In this document: positions 1-13,960 of the stretch, piece after piece | How positions within the stretch are numbered: the first letter of the stretch is position 1 | How the letters are laid out: each line of letters starts with the position of its first letter | Source of the DNA: Cryptomeria japonica | Taxonomy: Eukaryota > Streptophyta > Pinopsida > Cupressales > Cupressaceae | Direction: 5' to 3' | Length of the DNA stretch: 64,000 nt | NCBI RefSeq assembly: GCF_030272615.1 | Contig: NC_081408.1 | Coordinates: forward strand, 605,421,673-605,485,672 | Made by a program: the position numbers and the translations under genes | Notes under the pieces: generated by a model | Told to the model about the DNA's origin: nothing | Database searches by the model: none | What the model saw: only the letters and a program-made list of their open reading frames with translations

Positions 1-3000
1 GATTTTGTGTATGTCATACAAAGCTAGATGGCAAGGTTCAGGTGAATGGACATTGCACTCAAATTCAGGTTTTTTATAATATGTAAAGTAAGAAAAAATA
101 TGGTTATGATATCTCTAGATTGTTCAAAATGAAACGTGATCATAACTATATTTTTGACAGAGGAAAATATTGATTGACATTGGCTGATGGCATTGGGCCA
201 TCATATGTGGTTTGATCCTACAGGCCACAAACATTTTGGGGTAGAGTAAGTTTTTCTGACTCTATGCCTAATAGATCTATAAATAAATTCCCTCTTAAAT
301 TGCCTATTCATGGACAATTTTTGAGGTTCTACTTTTCTTAAAGTAGTTGTTATCCATGATCATTACTTAGGTTTTCTTTGATAGTGTAGTTTCTTTTCTG
401 TTGAAGTTAGCTTGTCCAGGTAATTTGTTTTTGGTCTGCCCTGCAGTTGGTCTACTTCACTCAAAGATTCTGGTCTCTCGCTTCATTCTTGTAAAATGAG
501 CGTCCCCAACTAGAGCCACTAATAGCTCTGAAAATTGATTGCATGAAATTTTCAATTTTTGAGCTCAAAACATTGATTTTCAGGTTTTACTTGTTTCCTC
601 TATGAACGATCCAAGGTCTAGGGTTTAGGGTTTATCAAAACTTCTTACATTTTGTGAAGAAAACCCTAGAAATGATATATTCTTCTATTACTTTTTTCCC
701 ACTTAAAGCCATGGGTACCCTTTCCATGAGTGGGGCCATCTTATTTCCTAAGCATTAATTGATGATCAACTAGTTTGTGAAATAATAATTTCCCTAAGTC
801 ATGTGCATAACATTCCTATTAGTAGTCTCCTTTTAAAATATTTATGCCCGCGCTTGTATTTTCTTAAAGTCCGAAGAATCCTAAGTTCTCTGATCATTTG
901 CTAAAGACAGGATGGATCCAATGGCTAGCACTTCCCCGTGATCAAAGATGCGAGGATTTTAATGACCACGATATCACAAGATTATGGTGTGTGTTATCGG
1001 CTGAAACTGACAGGGTTAGCAGTGTAACTGGTCGAAAGCATTTTGTTACAAGTTCGTAGGCGGTAAAGGTCGATCTACTAACAGTCCCATCAATTTGCAC
1101 GTGCTCAGAATGAATGGAGATGTTTTATCCTGAGGTAAAAGGTGCTCAACTTTGAGATCTTGGAAGAGTTAACGGGTAGTATGCAAAGCAGTAAAGCTTG
1201 AAGAGATCAAACGACCCTCGTATCCCCGCGATCGAAGTTGCAGGGAGATTACGGACCACGACATCACGTGATGATGCCACGTATCCTGGGCTGATTAGGA
1301 AGACCTACATAGAGGTTGGTAACAGAGTTTGGTTGAAGGATGATATGGCATTGTTTAGTCAGGATTTTGTGGGTCCGCGGATACAGATGGAAAGACAAAG
1401 TGCTAAGTCAGCAAGAAATGACTGTTAGATTTGCCAAGTTCGATAAGATCTACGGTTGAGTTTCAAATGAGAAGTTAGGAGGGATTTTGGAGGCATCGGT
1501 CATAGCTCATGAGAAAAGGCAGAATGAATGGGATTCAGACTTGTCGATTCAGGATTGATTAGATAGTCAAAGATGATAGCCCAGAGATGTGAAAGGATTT
1601 GGATAAGCTTCCAGTTCAAGTGTGATGGATCACATGTTCTCTGATGAATTCAGAGATTTGTCTATTGGCAGAGATCCTAAAGCAGAAGTATGTACACCTA
1701 TTAAGGATTAAGATCAGAATAAAATCATTCACGTAAGGTGAACACATGCAGGTGGCAATGGAGTGATGGAATAGAAGATGGCGATGTCTTGAGTTGTAGG
1801 CATGATTGTTGAAATCCAGAGCTGACAAGGTGAGTAGAAGATATCAGGAAGATGATTCTTCACATGGGTTAGCACCACCACATTGAAAGGAATTATGATT
1901 ATAAATTCACTAGGCAGATGATAAAATGGATAGAAACAGATACAAGCTTATTTATTTTCTAAGAACAATTCGTCATCAGTGAGAGGATGTTGCTTGAACA
2001 GAATTATGGATGGAGTCGTTGCATATTTTGTGATACTGGATGGATGCTCTTTCTCTAGTATGATGTTGTTCATTGCCAAAGGGGTTGTGAAAGATCAGGG
2101 GATTGCCAGAGGGGTTGTGAAATCCTTTTCTTTTCAAGAAAAATCACCCTCCAAGCCTATTCCCCGCTCTTACTCTTCTTTTTGTTGGTAGAGTGTTCCA
2201 AGAGGGAGCTCATGGGGAACTGAAAGAAGGATTTGTTCGAGGTAGGATTGGCAGCCAATCATCTCTACAACATGGAAGTTGCAATGCCTTCTCAACAAAT
2301 CTTGTTTACTCCCAAGTTCCTCTTTTCATTTTCTCTGATTTGGGGCATAAAGGCTGGAGACTTTCCTCCATTTCGGTGGGAAATTTTTGTTTCATTTTTG
2401 GATCTATTTTCCTTTTCAGGAAGATAAATGCTATGGAACAAACTAATCATCTAGGGGTCCATCCGGGAGTGTCAGGGTGATATCGGTGCGGCTCAAGTGT
2501 TTTTGTTTCTACCAAAAATCGGTTGAGGATTTTGGTTCCACCTCATGACAGGCATTAGCATGTGGATAAGAATATTTTTTAACAAAACTGTGTACAGTCT
2601 CTCAAGTTTGAATTTGTTGTTAACAAGTGTCTTTTGGCCTGAAGCTTGTCGCTCCCTTGTCTTCTATAAAAGGGAATTCAAGGCCATTAGTTGGGGTCCA
2701 AATTTTCTGAGAAAGATCTCTGTAAAACATATCTGTTCTGCAAGGTTAGGTTCCAGGTAGTTCTAGAGAGTCATAGGAAATAATAAGGACTGTAATATTA
2801 TTTTGCAGAGCAAAAAAGTAATAGAACAGTTGCAAGTTCCCTTTTTCAAGTGGATTATTCTTTATTTGAATGTGTTGGCTATCATCTGATAAAAGATAGC
2901 TTATGATATTAATGCAAATATATTTTCCTAATCTTTACTCTCCTGTGTGTGATTTTATCTTCTTTTAAGAAAATGGGATCAAGGGTTTCGTTTGTTTGTT

Positions 3001-3593
3001 GCATTGTTATGATGTATGTATTCTTTCATTTAATGCTTTAGTCCAAGAGGTTAATTAAAATGCTTGAATAAGATTACAGAGAAAATAAGGTTTGCCATAG
3101 GATTTGATAAGCAGTTCAGGTGAAGGATTGTAAGTAGAACAATATTGTAAGGCAGTATTGTTTTAGGCTAGACCAACTATTAGACGAAATTTTATCAGAT
3201 TTTCAGTAACACTTTTCATAGACTCTATAACCCAAATGAATAAGGCACTGGTATTTTCTAGCAAATGTCATTAGGTTTTCAGCTTCCGGTTTATCTTCTT
3301 TATGATTTCTCAGAATGAATCTTATAAATATCAGAATATCATTTGCTAAGTTTTATGCATTTTTTGAAAGTCGTGCCACCCTCTCTCATACTCTAGCTTA
3401 AGGTTGAAGATCACTAAAGGATTTTCCATCCTTGAGCATTTTCCCTTTTTATTGAGTTTTATTATGAGATAATCTACTTTGTTTCAGTAAGTTCCTGAGT
3501 ATCGTTGTAGAGAGAAGGAGATCTTACTGAAGGGATCACCCTCCCTGGTTCTGTAGAGCCTAAAGTGTAGAAGGACTTTCTGTCCTTGTTATT
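1..3593. other. Unassigned AT-rich spacer
   Basis: I recognise no gene here. The longest open frames (1198-1428 and 2193-2480, plus strand) are under 100 codons, have no family resemblance I can name and no conserved partner in the window. A related pair of short segments occurs near 941-980 and 1230-1270 (both contain GACCACGA and ATCAC), suggesting a decayed internal repeat. A TATAAAAGG box at 2665-2673 sits in sequence that reads like the U3-R part of an LTR, but no LTR ends could be found. Confidence 0.5.
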
Positions 3594-4734
3594 GTTGGTC
3601 CAAGCCTGACAGATATTGATAGTTGGAGGTGGATCTCCATAGATATGTGAAGGAAATAAGCTTGGTCTTTTCCCTATAGCAGTGTAAACCCGTCGTCCAT
3701 TTTGGGAACCAACACCATATTCTGTCGGTTCATGTTTTGGTGCTTTGGTAACTATCGCTTATGTTCTCGGTTGGTATTTCCTAGTACTGGTTAGCTTTAC
3801 CGGTAAGTGATATTTGATGTTTTGGTCAGACGATTTTGGTCCGGCTTATAGAATCGATTTCTATCATGCTGAAGGTGCTTCTTGATCATATTCCAAGTGT
3901 TTGGTGACTTTGCATTGGCTGGCGTGCTGTTATGGTGGTCCTATTTGGATCCGGTTAGACTTTCTGTGTTACTTCACTAAGGGTTTCTACCAGTTGGTGA
4001 AGCGTGTTGGATTTTGGTCTTAGCGGAATCTCCAGTGGATGGAATTGTTTGGTTACTTGATTTAGGTCCATTCTATGTAATGTAAATCATAAGATGTGTT
4101 TGGTAATACCGTGTAATGTAATTTTTGTTATTATGGGTTTATGGGTTTAGGGTTTAGCCGACCTTGTCAATAAGGTTGATGATCTGTATTAATAAGTGAC
4201 TTATTCATGTAATTTGGATATCGATGGATCAGTGGGATCGATGGTTATGTCTGCATTATCAGAGGAAGGTTTATGTGCGAACAAGTGATATATCATTCGG
4301 ATAAGGTTTTTGTATTATAGAGAATACATATGTGCTTAATCGGAACTATATCAAGCATTAGGAGATGCTACTTTCACAATTCATTCTTTCTGGATTTTAG
4401 TCCAATGTTTTCTAAGTCAGTGAGACTTCTTTTTGTGATGAGAAGTGAGATCTAGGCGTTTGGCCTGATTGAAAGTGAAATCCCCATTGTAATTTCACAT
4501 ACTATTGCAGAAGTATTATCTAATTGTGGGTAGGGTTTCCCACCGTGGTTTTTCCCTTTACCGGATTTTCCACGTCAAAATATTGGTGTTGTGTGTATTG
4601 TTATTTCATGTTCTATGCTTCATTGTGTTGTTTCTTTATGCTCTTGTTTAATGGTTATTATATGCATTAGTTTTGATTTCTAATGGTAAACTGATTCCCC
4701 CCCTGGTCTCAGTTTACTCCTGGTATCAGATCTG
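3594..4734 (+). mobile_element. Copia-like LTR remnant with primer-binding-like site
   Basis: The stretch ends with TGGTATCAGATCTG at 4721-4734. This matches the start of the initiator-methionine tRNA primer-binding site (TGGTATCAGAGC) used by most plant Ty1/copia elements, with one base changed in the core. Just upstream is the GTGG-TTTTTCCC-TTT-CCAC module that also occurs near the 3' end of the intact solo LTR at 5824-7459, so the region is probably a 5' LTR. The start (TGTTGG at about 3594) is a guess, the expected terminal CA is missing before the primer site, and no gag or pol follows. Confidence 0.4.
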
Positions 4735-5818
4735 TCTAACAGAGAATACCATCAACAATAGAAAAAACCATTTGGGTCAATGGTATCTCCCCCAATCCAT
4801 AGGTTTGTGTTCCTATCCACCCATGAGAAAAGGAGATCATATAACCAATAGTGTTTAAACATAAATTTTACAAATCACAAGCAAGACTTTATTTTTCCTT
4901 CACAAAATTAATACATGCACATTATGGGTCTCAACACAACACAAAACACTCATAGAACTACAATGTCAAAAAGGATTCCAAACTAGAGACCCTTAATAGG
5001 GGAAGTAGGGGCTTCAACCATAACAAGGGGAAATATAAAATATCCACAAATCATTCACTCCCATATTCATCATCTCCATTCCATTCCATAATTTTGCACA
5101 ATAATTAATCTCCAAAACCCCTTATTACCCCAACACAATACATAAATGGATACTCATATCCATGGTGAACACAATGAGGCTACTCTTATCAAATAGAAAA
5201 CCCCATATGGATGCCTCTCCCACTTAACCCCAATTACATGGAGGACTACAGCCTCAGAAGGGGAGTTCTACTCCAACACAACACACATACAATTTCAAAA
5301 ACCATCACAACAAATTTTCAACCAAAGTACATCATAATACATTGATTGAAGTTTTAAATTTCTTTTAATAACAATACACACTTATTGAAAAAACCACAAT
5401 TTAACAACCATATTCACAAAAATCTCAACGAAAATTAGACAAGGGTTTGAAAACCTACCTCAAAATGATTTCCAAAAATGGTGGAATTTGATGGAGAATC
5501 AACAAGCTTTCTCTTCCCAACCTTCCTTCTCTATCTCTCTTTGCAAAACCTTTCTCCAAATCCAAGTCTCCAAAAAACATCTCTCCCAAAAACAAAGGAA
5601 GAATAAAAATGAAAAGGGAAGGGAAAAATATCTCCCATAACCACTCAAATACCTTCCCAACTAATACCCATTTTTGCCACTTTTAGAGAATGGGAGTTTT
5701 GGGACCCTTTAAAAACAAAAATAAAAAATATTCTTATCGTTTAATAAACCTCTAATGCACTTACCTATCACATAGGAACAATTTAAGCACATAAAATTTA
5801 ATTTCACACATATAAAGC
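4735..5818. other. Unassigned spacer between two LTRs
   Basis: AT-rich sequence without a recognisable gene. It may be decayed internal sequence of the Copia-like element whose primer-binding-like site lies at 4721-4734, but I see no gag or protease motif. The right part (about 5440-5720) is C-rich on this strand and lacks ORFs. Confidence 0.4.
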
Positions 5819-7464
5819 CTCATTGTTGGAAACTTGAGGTGTGTTGTCATTGAAGTCAAACTTGGTTGGTGTCATCATCGATGACATAGTCTGTGTTGTT
5901 TATGATCGTGTCTTGTAGTAACAAAAGTGAAGAGGAAGATGAAGTTATTAAGTTGTGTGGATGTAGTATATGGTCAAAAAATGAGTGTTAAGATGTTATG
6001 TTGTCTGGTGGTGATGATTGTAAATACGTGGTGTTCAAAAGGCTACAAAAGTGGAAGTTACAATATGAAAGAAAGATTATTTAATGTCCTTATAGAAGAA
6101 TGCTCTGCATTCATCTGGTTCTTGGTGATGATGGATTGCAATTCTGGATATAAGGTCTGCATTCTGTGGATGTTTCACTATCATATTTTGAGGTCCTCAG
6201 TTGCTCAGATGATGAAGTTGGTTGTGGCAATTTGCTAACAATAAGGTTGTTTGTCAGGACTAGTCTAGAGAATGATTTGCATTTCTCCATTGTATTATTT
6301 CAAGTGTTGCATCTTGGAGGACATGTTCTATGGTTGGTGCAGTGTTCCAGTTCAATTTTTAAGTGTTGGTTTGATCAATGAGTGAAGCTATGTTATTTTG
6401 CATTTGGGGTTGTCAGTTATGTTGGTCTCTGGATGACCCAATTAATTTATCTTATTTGTATCATACTCTTTTGGTTCAGATATACATTGGAGGATGAGTT
6501 AGAATTTTGATATGGGTCTTACCATGGCACGTGTAGATCCACATTGAGTAATTTGCATTGGGTGATCTTTTGGGCCGACTGGTTAATGTGCTTCATTTCT
6601 TTTCTACATGTTATGTTTGATGTCGATTATGGAGGATGTGCTAGTGTGGGTAGTTCATTGGATTCAACTTAGAAAGATGTTTTATGATGTATTTAGGTCC
6701 CCTTTATCTCTTGAAGTGGATCCTATTGTGTATAGTTTCTTGTGGTGATCGAGTTTATGTAATTCATGTATATTTTGTCTATGGTTGACCTGGTTGAGGG
6801 TTTCAATGAATAAACTAGTATATATGGATGTGCAGATGTGTGAATTGGAGAGTAGATTGTTGCGAATTAGATGTAAATAATATGCAAGTGTATGTGAAAA
6901 AGTGAAAGTGCAAATTTTAGTTTGTGACGAGCTTTAATGATCATATCTTCAATGTGACAGTGAATGAAGTTAGAGACATTTACCATGATATTTGTCACTT
7001 GACACAATGGTTGAAGGATAGTTTCATGATGAGGAGATCTTGTTCATTTCAATTCATCATTTCTTTATACCTACCAGAAGACAATGAGTCCTTTGGCAGG
7101 TTGTGCAATCTTTGTATCTTGTTGTGGAGCAATGTGCTTCAGTAATGCAAGATTTGTATCTTTCCCTAAGGTTGTGTGCTTTAGTCTTGAAAGTCCAATC
7201 AAGTGTAGTGATAATCCTTGGCCTTGAGCCTAAAACATTGAAATAAATTATTTGTATTGTGAGTTTGATTCTCATTGTGGTTTTTCCCTTGTGTTTTTCA
7301 CATAAACCCGGTGTTCTTGTGTGTGTTGTGTTTTATGGTTTCATATTTCATAATTGCATAGATAATTTAATTATGATTCGAAGCCTAAATGATTATAACT
7401 AAGTTATTTTAAGGTCTAAATTATTCACCCCCACTCTCAGTCTTGTGGTGTGTTCAACACTCAT
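5819..7464 (+). mobile_element. Solo LTR (Copia-like), 1636 bp, with intact target duplication
   Basis: The LTR runs from 5824 (TGTTGGAAAC) to 7459 (GTTCAACA). Its termini form the perfect inverted pair TGTTG/CAACA, and it is flanked by the exact 5-bp target duplication CTCAT at 5819-5823 and 7460-7464. The U5 side carries the Copia-type module with TTTTTCCC, a pyrimidine-rich CACCCCCACTCTCAG and the terminal CA. No primer-binding site or coding sequence follows, so this is a solo LTR left by recombination between the two LTRs of a full element. Short open frames inside it are chance. Confidence 0.88.
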
Positions 7465-9839
7465 AACCTTAAAAAAAAATATTAAACCAAATTCACATTA
7501 CAACAAAAATTAGAGTTACAAAAAATCAACAATGTCAATTGACACATTAGAGCACACAAAAGATTTGATTATAGGATCCCCTCACAAACCATTGATAAAT
7601 TATACTAATTCACTAAACAAAAATTATTAGTATATTATATGAAGTAATAATAATAGCTAAAGCATCTAACATATACCAAAATAACATTGTAGAATGATTA
7701 TCAATTCTAAAAGAATCTTATCTATAGTAATCATCTACGAAATCACATAAAAACTATCAATATAATATTTAGCTTATCATCTTGACACATCTACTTGCAA
7801 TTTTATATAAGTTAATCATTTGATAACATAATTAATCAAAATACATTATATAATCAAGAATCTCATGATAATGATAATAAAACATATAAGCATAAAACAT
7901 TATCTATATGTATGAAATAAAATAGCATCAAAACAATATTGTGTAATGTCCAATGATAGAAACACGTGAAAATCATCTAACAAAAGTGATAGTATCATCA
8001 AGGAATATTGAATCAACAAAGATCATATAAGGTGGGGGTCTCACGCAAGAACTATAAAGTCTAAACCATATGGAAAATCTTTAAATTAGAATTTTTATAG
8101 AATTCCATATTGGAATATAACATCTTTACATGGAAAATCTTTACATGAGTTTGTATCATTTTGTACTTTTGGACTCCATTGAAACTATGCAATACTTTGG
8201 CTTGCTATGGACTTGTGAAACTAAAATAAATTGTGTAAAAATTTAGATTTTTAAACTACATTATAACTTTACAATTGTGTTATTGTTAACTAATTTTCAA
8301 AAATAATTCACACTAGCATAAAAAGTTTGAAATTTAACAAATAAAAATAGATTATATTCATCACCTCTGAAAATAAATAGTTGTCATTGCAAACCTCAGA
8401 AAATGATGAATTGTACATCACAATAGCCTTTTGATCTGTACAAGGATAGGCACATGGTGCAATCAAATTCACTCTGATAATAAAATCAATAGTCATGTTA
8501 GATCAACAAATCTTATAAAGGAATCAAGTTACCATTAATTATTTTATAGTAGTTAAATTGAAACACATTGCATAATCTCTATAAGAGTTCATATTTTGGG
8601 CTTACTTTTGACAAGTCATTATAATTGTATCATCATTAATGATGCAATTCAATACCATATGGTATCCCTTAGCACACTTTATTGATCAAACACTTGTTGA
8701 ATGTCCTATAAGATTTTTTTTTGACACAGAGGAGCCAATCATAATTCATTAACACTCGACCATATTGTTTTTATCCCATCAAGCATCAATCATTATGAAA
8801 ATTCAACATTCTTTGATTCTAAGATCAAAGGTTGCACATGTTCTGTGAATTAGGATAAATGTATACTATTTGATTTATCAACTTATAGATATTGACCAAA
8901 TCATCTCATTATGGGATTAATAGAAGCCACTTGATCTCACTACTTAATGCATTCTATCAATACTCTCAACCAATGGAATTTACTTTTTTCTTTGTAATAT
9001 CAATGACTTTGGCATATGTAAAGATGTAAAAGTGATAAAAAAATTTATCCATTATCATAGAATCCAAATACATATACCTTATTTTACCATCTAGTACATT
9101 CAATAAACAGATCAATTCTTGTATAAGGTATAAAAATATTGGATGAATCCACTTGTCTATCTGTAAATTTATAGAATCCATTTAATTGTCACCATTCCAC
9201 TTGTCTATCTGTAAATTTATAGAATCCATTTAATTGTCACCATTTCACCTTTGGTTCTACTACCAAAAGGGGGCTCATGATACTTTTATGCATCTACTTC
9301 CTTATTTGGAGCAAATTTCATCTTGGTGCAATGATAAAAATACACATCATCAAGTCATCATAATAAACTTCCACTAGACCATAATATTGGAGGATGATTT
9401 TTTTACCAAACTAGCCAATCTATATGTTTATAAATACGTATAGCTAGTCAATTGACAAAAAGAAAATAAAACTCTTAAAAAAGTGACTACAAAATAAGTA
9501 AATGTTTATATCTCTTGACAAATACATGATACATAGCTAGTTTTAACTCCATGTTAAATTTCTATCTAATAGGTGCATTGAAGGATTAACAAGAATAGAA
9601 AACAAGGTGGCAATGATGAAGGTTAACACAAGGAAAGAAGAAAAATTCACAAACGAAAGAAATCATTGTTAAAAAAGTGATGTTTAGGACCATGGTAAAA
9701 TTATCTCAAGCTGGTAATCAACACATCCATCAACCATAACTTTCATTAGAATTAGTTGTTATTACAAGTTGTAGACACTTAAAATTTTATATCGGCAATA
9801 ACAACAACATTGGGGGCACTTTTGGTGTAACAAGACCAT
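7465..9839. other. AT-rich spacer without recognisable genes
   Basis: Strongly AT-rich. Open frames are short and unlike any family I know. The only structured element I see is a 48-bp tandem duplication at 9149-9244, annotated separately. Confidence 0.5.
9149..9244. repeat. 48-bp tandem duplication
   Basis: Two adjacent copies (9149-9196 and 9197-9244) beginning CCACTTGTCTATCTG are essentially identical, indicating a recent local slippage or duplication event in non-coding sequence. Confidence 0.9.
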
Positions 9840-11700
9840 GAAGGAAAAGAACGAGTCATTTACTACATCAATCATACTTTGGTTATATATGAGCTTAATT
9901 ACACTCCAATTGAGTGTGTGTGTCTTGTCGTAGCTTTTGCATCATAGAAATTGCAACATTACATGCTAACTCATAGAATAAAACTCGTAGCAAGAATTGA
10001 TCCACTTAAATATCTACTCAACAAGGCAACTCTCAGAAGTAGGTTGGCTAAGTGGGTAATTATGTTAAGCGAATTCAACATTGAGTATGTTGACAGGAAA
10101 TCCATCAAAGGACAGGTCATTGCAGATCAACTTGTGGAGGCACCAATGGTCAACGACTCTCCTCTTCTATCATAATTTTGTGATGAATCAATCTTCATAG
10201 TGACTTAGTCAAGATTATGACACTTTATTTTGATGGATCGTTTACACAACATGCAATAGGAGTAGACATACTGTTTATTACACCTCAAGGGGATTCTATT
10301 CCTAAGTCACATTGGTTTTCATTCCCTTGCACAGACAACATCATAGAGTATAAGGCATTAACTACAGGTCTATGGATTGCAATATAGTGGAGGATCCAAG
10401 AACTTCATGTTTTTGGTGACTCTTAGCTTGTGAACCATCAAGAAATTAATGATTATAAAACCAAAGATGAGAAACTAATTCCTTACAAGAAAATGGTAGA
10501 TGAATTCAAGAAGTACCTCATAGAGATAGACTTTGAGCAGATACTGAGAGAAAACAACTAAGTTGCAGATGCCATGGCTACCATTGCCTCCTTGATCAAT
10601 ATGCCACATAACACAACCCATTGTGAGTTATTGGTGGATAATATTTTGGTCCCTACATATGAGATCACTCCTAAACTAATATGTGTTATCGGTCTCAATT
10701 CCCCTTGGTACGACGACAATTTCACCTACCTTCGTGATAACACCGTTCCACCCAACCTTTCCAATAGCCAACATTGTACCTTCATCTACCAAACCTCTTT
10801 CTATGTCATCATTATTGACACACTTTATTGATGATATCTTGATGGTACTCTTCTCAGATGTTTAGAGAGTGAGGAAGCTCAAATTGTATTGCATGAAGTC
10901 CACGAAGGTATATGTGAGGCTCACTCTAGTGGTCCAACCTTAGCCAAGAAACTTATGAGAACTGGTTACTATTGGCCCACGATGGAAAATGATGCATACC
11001 ATTTTGTTAATAAATGCAAATAGTATAAAATTCATGGAGATCCAATGCACGCACATGCCTAAGAATCCCTTTTGTCAGTGGGGACTTGATCTTGTGGGCA
11101 AGGTTCACCCTTCATCATCCAACATCCATAAATTCATTATCATAGCCACTTAGTATTTCACAAAATGGATTGAGGCCATCCCTCTCACCTAAATCACTGA
11201 TAAGTAAATTGCAACTTTTATCCTCAATTACATCATTTGTCAATACGATGTTCCCCTTTCCATCATCATAGACAATGGGCATCCCTTAAAAAATTAGGAT
11301 GTTTGTGAGCTTTGTGACCCATTCCACATCCAACATCGCTTTTCTACTCCATACTATCCCCAAGGTAACAATCAAGCTGAGGCATCTAACAAAACCATTC
11401 TCATAATCCTTAAAAAGATAGTCAATGACGCTAGCCACAATTGGCACATCCAACTTCATCCCACACTATGGGTCCACACTATGGGTATATCACACAAGTG
11501 TCTACACCCCCACTAGAGCTACCCCTTACTCACTTGTCTATGATGTGGAAGCCATTTTTCCCATTGAGGTTGAGTTACCATCTTTGCAATTCTCCTTACG
11601 AAATATCATCAGTGATGAAGATTACAGGGTCTCCCACTTGTAGGATTTGGAATTACTAGATGAGCATCAACATAATGCATTCAATCACCTGAAATCATCA
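9840..11700 (+). pseudogene. Ty3/gypsy pol remnant: RNase H, second RNase H, integrase
   Basis: Broken 3' part of a Ty3/gypsy polyprotein. 9840-10175 translates to the C-terminal part of the reverse-transcriptase-linked RNase H (LARIDPLKYLL-like region, then LSEFNIEYVDRKSIKGQ). A second RNase H follows at about 10215-10600 with FDGS, IIEYKAL, VFGDS and VADAMA, so the D-E-D-D residues are still visible; stops occur near 10393, 10425 and 10560. About 10870-11030 is the integrase zinc-binding region (EVHEGIC, LMRTGYYWPTM; its last Cys is lost next to a stop). 11065-11640 is the integrase core, with GLDLVG, IIIDNGHP and YYPQGNNQAEASNK supplying the D-D-E residues. A second, archaeal-type RNase H is known in Tat-lineage gypsy elements, so Tat-like is my best assignment. 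Several stops and frameshifts make it non-functional. It ends where the extensin tandem unit begins. Confidence 0.8.
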
Positions 11701-13876
11701 TATGATGTACACTTTCTAATAGTTATAGCATTCTTAACCTTTTGTATTTGTTCACCTTAATGTGTAACTTAATATTTCTTGTGTAGAATCTTATCTAAAT
11801 AGAATTTAATGTTATATTTAGAAGAAATGGCACCTCAAGAAAAAGAATGAGCTTGAAAAAGGGTGTAGCCACAAGAATATCTAAAATTTTGTATGCCTTC
11901 AACCATAGAGCCCTTCTTGGGGGCTTCAAAACCTTACTCTCTTAATTGCAAGATTGCTTCTATTGTCTTTCTCATTCTCAAATATTATAAAGAAAAATAG
12001 GGCTATTTTATGCTCACTTAAATGAATATAGTCATCAAGAATATGCTCTAAGCTAAGTATGCTCTTGGGAGCTTGATAGTGGTGTCTTGTCCCAAGGAGT
12101 TGCATGGCTTTTGATCTAAAATACACAAGTGAAGTTAACCCCTTTGCACAAACCAATGAACAAGTCACTCACTTCCTTATCAATCCCAATTGAGTTTTAA
12201 ATTATTTATTTCTTCCTCAACAAAGCTACATCCTTCTCAAACTAGATAAGGCTAATCATCAAAACACATACTCTAAAATAATATTGATTTATAATTCTTG
12301 ACAAATGTCCATAGCCTATTCAAAACTCTCATTATAGCATGAGCAAAGAGTATGCCAAAAAAGGTTGTGGAGTCTAGCTTTTCACCTACCAATTACATTT
12401 GCTTGAAAGTTTCTCTACCTTTTAAATAAATAAGTTTTGTGGATATCCTACAATCATGGTATTCCATAGGAATACATTTATTTTGGGGGAACTCTATCCA
12501 ACATGTGTCTCCTCCATGCTTCCATATTTTACATACCTATCTTCGAGGGAAATTACAATAGACCCCTTCTTTTCCAACAAAAGTTTCCTTTTATGTATTG
12601 GATTTGTTGGATCCCATACTTCTGTGACACTCATGTTGGCACCATTTCTTGAGTTTCCTTAGATGAGTAAAATTGCATAGGAACATTGTAGTGCCTTCCT
12701 GGTGTGGCAAGTGACTACTTTTTCAGCTTAATTATCATTACATTTTTTTTTCTACTCTTCTCCAACAATGAGGGATGCCGCGAGATCCTTTACAAGAAAG
12801 AAGTAATGTGTGAAGAAAGAACTACATGCTTAAATTTTTCAAAGGCTCGTTGACTTAGGCAAGCTAAAAGGTGATATAAATTTAGTCAAAAGGATTGTCC
12901 TTTCGATGCATTTCCATCGATCTCCATTGGGAACAAAAATTTGGAAAACCCATGGTCATAAGTTATTACATGATCATGACCCTATCTTAAGCAAGATCAT
13001 AAAAACCAAGTTTTTGATGTGACAATTTGTCTCTAAATATTTGTGTTTGGCAAGTGTTATCAATTCTTAAAATAAAGAAGATCCTACCTAGTTAGAAACT
13101 TTGAGCAATGCTTGTTTAGAGACTTTAAAGTCTTAGGTCTAGACAAATAACTCTAGAACGGTGTTCATTAGAAACCAACATTTGGATCACACGAGGAGCA
13201 TGCAAACTTGTTAAGGTTATTAAATGAAAAAATGAAAAGCCCTTGGTAAACTCATGAGTTACAACGAGCTTAGTGTCGTTGAGCTCCCAAGAATATCCGA
13301 TCGAAATACTAAAAGATTACTCTAATAGACTATCACTTATGTAAGCTAACAAATTATAGTTTTCGTACCATTTACATAATAAAAAACTATGATATCCATT
13401 GATTACAAATGTTATCATATTATAAACTTATGACTCACTTGGTGCCATCCACAAAACTAAAACTATATTAATATACCTTATCTAGAATCACTAAAGACAA
13501 AATCATTTAAGAAAGTTGAAGAAAATGCTTGTTAATTAAAAAATATAAAATAACACATGCAGCTAAGTGCTTTATCATGCATCTAATGCTTGGAAAGCTC
13601 CTCCCCACGAGGAGTGACCGACATGTTGACTATCACTTTAAAATATAAAATATAAACACCTTATATTATTCATCAAATCCAGCTGTTGCATCAGTAGGTA
13701 TAGTGAACAAAAAAAGCATCCAGTGCTGGCGTAAATAAAATAATAAATTAAGGTCAGGTATATAAAATAAATTAAGGCCAAGCCATGTGGGCTTCTACTC
13801 TCAAGCCGCCGGTTGACTCGGGCTAAATTAATAAACTAACTAAAACATTGTTATTGTTCACTAAGTTATTTCGCTG

Positions 13877-13960
13877 GTGACTGTAAATACTTTGCTAGCG
13901 ACTGTAATTGCTTTGCTGGCGGCTGGAACTGCTTTGATTGTGACTGTAAATGCTTTCTTT
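13877..13960 (+). promoter_or_regulatory. Four 21-bp tandem repeats in extensin 1 promoter
   Basis: Four consecutive 21-bp units (13877-13897, 13898-13918, 13919-13939, 13940-13960) share the core GACTGTAAATGCTTTGCT with a few substitutions each. The block lies about 110-190 bp upstream of the TATA box. Gene 2 has a degraded version at about 48243-48310. Repeated upstream boxes of this size could bind a regulator in register (two helical turns), but no known motif is evident. Confidence 0.7.

Noticed and set aside
617-640. TAGGGTTTAGGGTTT telomere-like words (also near 4137-4160)
   Set aside because: Only two or three units; common by chance in plant DNA and no array.
2193-2480. 95-codon plus-strand ORF
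   Set aside because: Overlapped by another frame of similar length, no family match, LTR-like surroundings.
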